NCBI GenBank assembly: GCA_013398055.1
Contig: VZRS01014874.1
Coordinates: 88,724-152,723 of the forward strand
Length of the DNA stretch: 64,000 bases
Source: Ifrita kowaldi
Lineage: Eukaryota > Chordata > Aves > Passeriformes > Cinclosomatidae
Reading direction: 5' to 3'
Shown: positions 60,304 through 64,000 of the stretch, one piece after another
Layout: the number at the start of each line of letters is the position of its first letter
Numbering within the stretch: position 1 is the first letter of the stretch
Translations under genes and position numbers: made by a program
The notes under the pieces: model-generated
Told to the model about the DNA's origin: nothing
Database searches by the model: none
Seen by the model: only the letters and a program-made list of their open reading frames with translations

Positions 60304-60336
60304 CAATTGTGCAGCTAAATTACATTCAGCTTGGTC
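60304..60336 (-). other. Candidate 33-bp microexon upstream of MAP3K7CL
   Basis: On the minus strand there is an excellent acceptor (ctatctttcttttctag) and donor TTG|GTAAGC around 33 bases. In phase 0 these read DQAECNLAAQL. It could be an upstream exon of MAP3K7CL or of another transcript. Good splice-site pairs of this kind occur by chance a few times in 8 kb of AT-rich DNA, so support is weak. Confidence 0.2.
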
Positions 60337-60831
60337 CTAGAAAAGAAAGATAGTTCCCTCATATCCACGTAAAATGGAGCAATCACTCCATTGCAACTGG
60401 ACTTGCTGTTCCTGAAGGAAATGCTTAGCTTACCTTATTTAAGAGCTCACCTGAATAGGACACTACAAGATATTACAGCCTCACTTGTTGATGATGGCTG
60501 AGGTCATCATGCTGTCATGGGTACACGCATAAGAGTTTCAAGGCAACACACTCTTTCATGAAGCTTTGCTGCTCTAAAGAAGAAATCAGTATGCAGAAGA
60601 ATGTGGGAAAATCCCAAACAGCAGCTGGTATTCTGGCAATACTTGAAACCTCACTACTGATTCAGCACTGAAACTGCCTTCGGTAATACTGCCAGCTGCA
60701 GACACAGAGAAGTTTAGAAACAACAAAATCTACAATATTTATTAGCCAAAAGAACTCATTAGCAAATGGAGCTCATAATAGTCCAGGAAGTCCTCACACC
60801 TTCTGTAGATACTTATCTGCACTTGCAGTCC

Positions 60832-61437
60832 AGAGAGCCAACTGTATCCTGGACTACATCACAAGAGATATGACCAATAGGTTGAGGGAATTGATTCTCC
60901 CCACCTGCTCTGACCTCATGAAACTCCACCTGGAATGCTGTGTCCAGCTCTGGGGCATCCAGCATCAGAAGGACATGGAGCTGCCAGAGCAAGTCTGGAG
61001 GAGGCTGCCAAGATGATCAGAGGCATGGAGCACCTTTGCTATGAGGAAAGGCTGAGAGAATTGGGAGTGTTCAGCTTGAAAAAAACAGAAGGTTCCAGGG
61101 TGACCTAATTGCAGCCTTCCAATACCTGAAGGGAACCTACAAGAAAGATGGAGAGAGATTATTTACAAGGGCCTGGAGTGACAGGACAGGGGGAATGGCT
61201 TCCCACTGACAGAGAAGAAGTTTAGATTGGGTATTAGGAAGAAATTCTTCCTTGTGAGGGTGGTGAGACCCTGGCACAGGTTGCCCAGAGCAGCTGTGGC
61301 TGCCCCATCCCTGGAAGCATTCAAGACCAGTTTGGACAGGGCTTTAAGCAACCTGGCCTAGTAGAAGGTGTCAGGGCTGTTGGAATGAGATGAGCTTTAA
61401 GGTCCCTTCCAAACCAAACCATCCTATGACTATGATC
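60832..61437 (+). mobile_element. CR1 LINE fragment, about 600 bp
   Basis: It starts in the diverged 'ctggactacatcacaagaga' region and continues with tggaatgctgtgtccagctc, tacctgaagggaacctacaa and gaaagatggagagagattat. Next come ggttgcccagagcagctgtg and aggtcccttccaaaccaaac, and it ends near catcctatgactatgat. The 5' end is truncated. Confidence 0.94.
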
Positions 61438-61899
61438 TTCTCTCCCTAAAAAGTTACAATATTATAACCAGAAAGAACAGTATGATAGATGTATGAGGCA
61501 TGTGGCTATCATGACAATGACAGGATATGTGTATGTGAATTTATCTTGTTCCATAGAATGAACTACATTAAACAAGAAATCATATTAAATCTGCCAAGAT
61601 AAATTAGACAATTTCAAAGACTATCGTACCTAGGTACAGCTCCTGTCCAGAAAAAAAAGACTCTGCCAATTTTCTTCTAGGACACTAACAAGAAAAAGTT
61701 GGGTAAGGAGAGTAAAGTGCTGCTTTTTCAGAGGGGGTTAAAATAGCCCTGGAACTTTGCTTTTCATAAATGATCACCCTGAAGCTGATTGCAAGTGAAG
61801 GACTAAGCACTATCATTGTGTCACTAGTAATACCACACTTTTCCCCTTGTGACAAAAATTTAATAAAGAAGAAGCAGATATTCTTGTGATCTAATGTAC
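61438..61899. other. Non-coding spacer between CR1 and LTR
   Basis: No feature was recognised; part of it may belong to the LTR, whose left end I cannot place. Confidence 0.4.
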
Positions 61900-63397
61900 A
61901 GGACTAAGCCGGTCAGTCATTAAGACTCCAGAATATTCCAGTATTAACTGACCCCCTGCAGAGGCCCAGAGAAGCTGACTTCAGTCACGGGATGGACTGT
62001 GCTGGTGCATCCTCCTCCCCAGGCTCGACTATGATCTAATGCTCATTAGACATCAGCCTTGATGAACTGCACCTGGGCTAAGCCCTTCTTGAGCTTATCA
62101 GAAACATTATTCCCAGGAAATAGTGGTGTCCAGTGAGCACCTATTATTTTAACACACAGCCTTGGAAACTTATTTTTCTTGCCTGAATAACAGCCCAAAT
62201 GGAATAATATTTTTGTTACTGAACCTTCAAAGAAACTTATTGACCTGAATTGCAGCCAGGATGAAAAACTGCTATGGCTAAGGCCCACTCTCTTTGAACT
62301 CTATAAACAGTGGTTTGAAGTGAGTTGCTTGGAGCTCGCAATTATAAGAGGCTAATGCATACTGGAGCCCACTCTCTATTGACTCTAGGTTGGAGGTTAG
62401 GATTTTTCCTTTTTTTTTTCTTTCTCTCAGGGAATTTTCTCCCATTTGCTGCCTAAGAGATGGTAACGATGATACTTGGGAGACAAAAGATGCGGCTGAG
62501 AGAAGGAGGAGGGGGAAGGATTCGGTTTGCTGCCACCTCTTGGCTGGGGAGCTTTCTCTTGAGATGTGCAGCCATACCACAAGTTTTGGCTGCGGGGTGA
62601 GGGACTGGAGTCAGCTCCTTGCTCTATCTCACTCTTGGGACCAGAGGGGAACGGTTGGGCTGGTGCCACTGCAGGGAAGAATTTGCTGCCACCGTGGAGT
62701 CCAGCCCTTTACTGCTTCTTCTACAGTGGGTGAGCCTTTGCTGGTAAGAGCAGCCATTGTACTGGGATCTTTTCAATACCCGACCTCACCAGAAGGACCC
62801 TCACCATCTGCTTGGGTGCCCCAGGAGAAAATCCGGGACCCCGACCCCCTCCCCATTCCAGAGGGAGCGCCTCCCACTGCTTGTGGCAGCTGCCTGCAGC
62901 AGCCCATTTGCTACAGCCCATTTCACTGTCTGGAGGGGCACCGGGACCAGCTGCCCTCCATTAGTTTGCTTTCCTTTTCTCTCTCTCCCGCCAGCTGCGG
63001 CTCCATTAACCCTGTGGAGAGAAACGGCTGAGTTCGCTCCACAGCGCCCCCTGCAGGCGCGGGGGAACCATCGCAGCCGCCCTGCCGGGCCGGGAGCCAC
63101 CAGCGCCCCTGCCGGCTGTGAGCGGAACTGCACCGAAGGGGAAAGGGCCCGACAGCCGAGAGAGGCTGGCACTGGGTGCCTGGTTCTGTTTGCTGTTGCT
63201 GCCGGTGGTGTTCTTTGTTTGCCTTGTTTTATATATATATATTCTAGTAAAGAACTGTTACTTCTTTTCCCATATCTTTGCCTGAAAGCCCCAAAACTTC
63301 AAAGTTTTAATAATTTGGATGGTAGGGGGGTCATATTTTCCATTCCAGGGGAGGTTCCCGCCTTCCTTGGCCGGCATCTGTCTTTCAAACCAAGACA
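61900..63397 (+). mobile_element. Retroviral-type LTR (ERVL-like), apparently solo
   Basis: The right part has typical LTR features: a TATA-like tataaa at 62302, a long GC-rich CpG-containing transcribed part, a (ta)n and ttctagtaaagaactg block near 63227-63256, and an end at ...accaagaca (63397). The text resembles songbird ERVL-type LTRs as I remember them. No primer-binding-site-like TGG follows the end, and no gag or pol frame is visible beside it, so it looks like a solo LTR or a 3' LTR. The left boundary is uncertain. The long frames within it (213 and 231 codons) overlap each other in different frames and are not viral genes that I recognise. Confidence 0.6.
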
Positions 63398-64000
63398 CTA
63401 TAGACTGCAGTCCAAAGTGAGACCCCTTGAGCTCTCTATTCCCAGAATATAAGAGAGATAACGTGTATGTCTAAAACATAGATATTGGATGGCTGTTGAA
63501 CCAATCAAGGACTGTTGGTAATAAACAAGGACTGTTGGTATCAACACGCCATGAGAAAAAACAAGATGTGGCTGGAGAAGGGGGCCAAGGGGGAGAGAGG
63601 GCAGCATTTTTCCATGAGAAAGAACCACATAGAGTATGGCACAGGGGCAAGAATGGGCATGGACTGTGCAGTGGGATTAAGACCACCCAAGACCCCTGAA
63701 GCCCTCCAACCCATTTCCAGAAAGGCCTGAAAGAACAGACTGTGCATGATAACTGACTTACATAGAAAGTGAGAAACCTGTCTTCAGGGTGGAGAAATGT
63801 GTTCACAGAAAGATACCCCCTCAAGACTGGGTGGTGCCCCAGGACCCTGGACATTTCATGGGCCAGATCGACACAGCTGGATCACACTTATCAACTGGGT
63901 CACCACTGAAACCAGGATCAGCGTCCCCTGCTGGATTGATGCCAGCATCAGAACTGGTGATCTCTTTTATCTCTTTTTCTCTCTCTTCTCCTTCCTTCCT
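63398..64000 (+). repeat. Second repeat-like segment, possibly another LTR, running off the window
   Basis: It has a short tandem duplication (aaggactgttggta twice, 63507-63539) and moderate GC. A C/T-rich tail from about 63960 continues out of the window. Its composition and its position next to an LTR suggest a second retroviral repeat. I cannot name the family or see both ends. Confidence 0.3.

Larger units (their letters stand above)
58296..60831. other. Upstream non-coding DNA with candidate microexons
   Basis: AT-rich, with a local ttactaaa-type tandem at about 58763-58800 and a run of 15-16 A at about 59387-59402. Three minus-strand splice-site pairs are listed separately as weak exon candidates. 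Confidence 0.45.

Noticed and set aside
62390..63452. 213- and 231-codon open frames in the LTR region
   Set aside because: They overlap in different frames inside a GC-rich LTR and show no gag, pol or env motif. Composition explains the lack of stops.
1..64000. CRISPR arrays, operons, tRNA or rRNA genes
   Set aside because: No regularly spaced repeats, no cloverleaf or rRNA-like blocks were seen, and the window is clearly vertebrate. The dispersed repeats are CR1 and LTR copies.

Overview
This is vertebrate nuclear DNA, almost certainly avian. It is AT-rich, mostly non-coding, and carries many 5'-truncated copies of the CR1 LINE, recognised by the bird-type 3' end (repeats of ATTCTATGATTCT next to a 'ggtttgggttggaagggacc' block). 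A long LTR at the right end resembles songbird ERVL-type LTRs as I remember them, so a passerine is the best guess, but that is recall and was not searched. Nearly all open frames are chance frames in introns, intergenic DNA or repeats.

One protein-coding gene is clear: MAP3K7CL (TAK1-like, the C-terminal-like homologue of the kinase TAK1/MAP3K7), on the minus strand. Four coding exons at 52831-52762, 44773-44715, 36354-36239 and 26492-26312 have consensus splice sites and compatible phases and give 141 residues. A short 3' UTR with AATAAA follows. The start region is more complex. The reading frame stays open upstream of the usual ATG, and at least two upstream candidate exons (53126-53186 and 55615-55694) splice to it in frame. 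A third, ORF-bearing GC-rich segment (48831-49062) could act as an alternative first exon joined to exon 2.

Layout: 1-120 CR1 tail; 121-2250 flank or intron; 2390-2800 CpG island, which by conserved gene order (MAP3K7CL next to BACH1, same strand) is probably the BACH1 promoter, with BACH1 running leftward out of the window; 2815-2955 pyrimidine-rich simple repeat; 2960-26200 intergenic with scattered CR1; 26220-52870 MAP3K7CL with CR1-rich introns; 53100-60400 5' region with candidate upstream exons and a CR1; 60832-61437 CR1; about 61900-63397 LTR; 63398-64000 a second repeat-like, possibly LTR, segment.

No tRNA, rRNA, CRISPR or prokaryotic feature is visible, and no new multi-gene system. 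The points most worth a second look are the possible N-terminal extensions and alternative promoters of MAP3K7CL.
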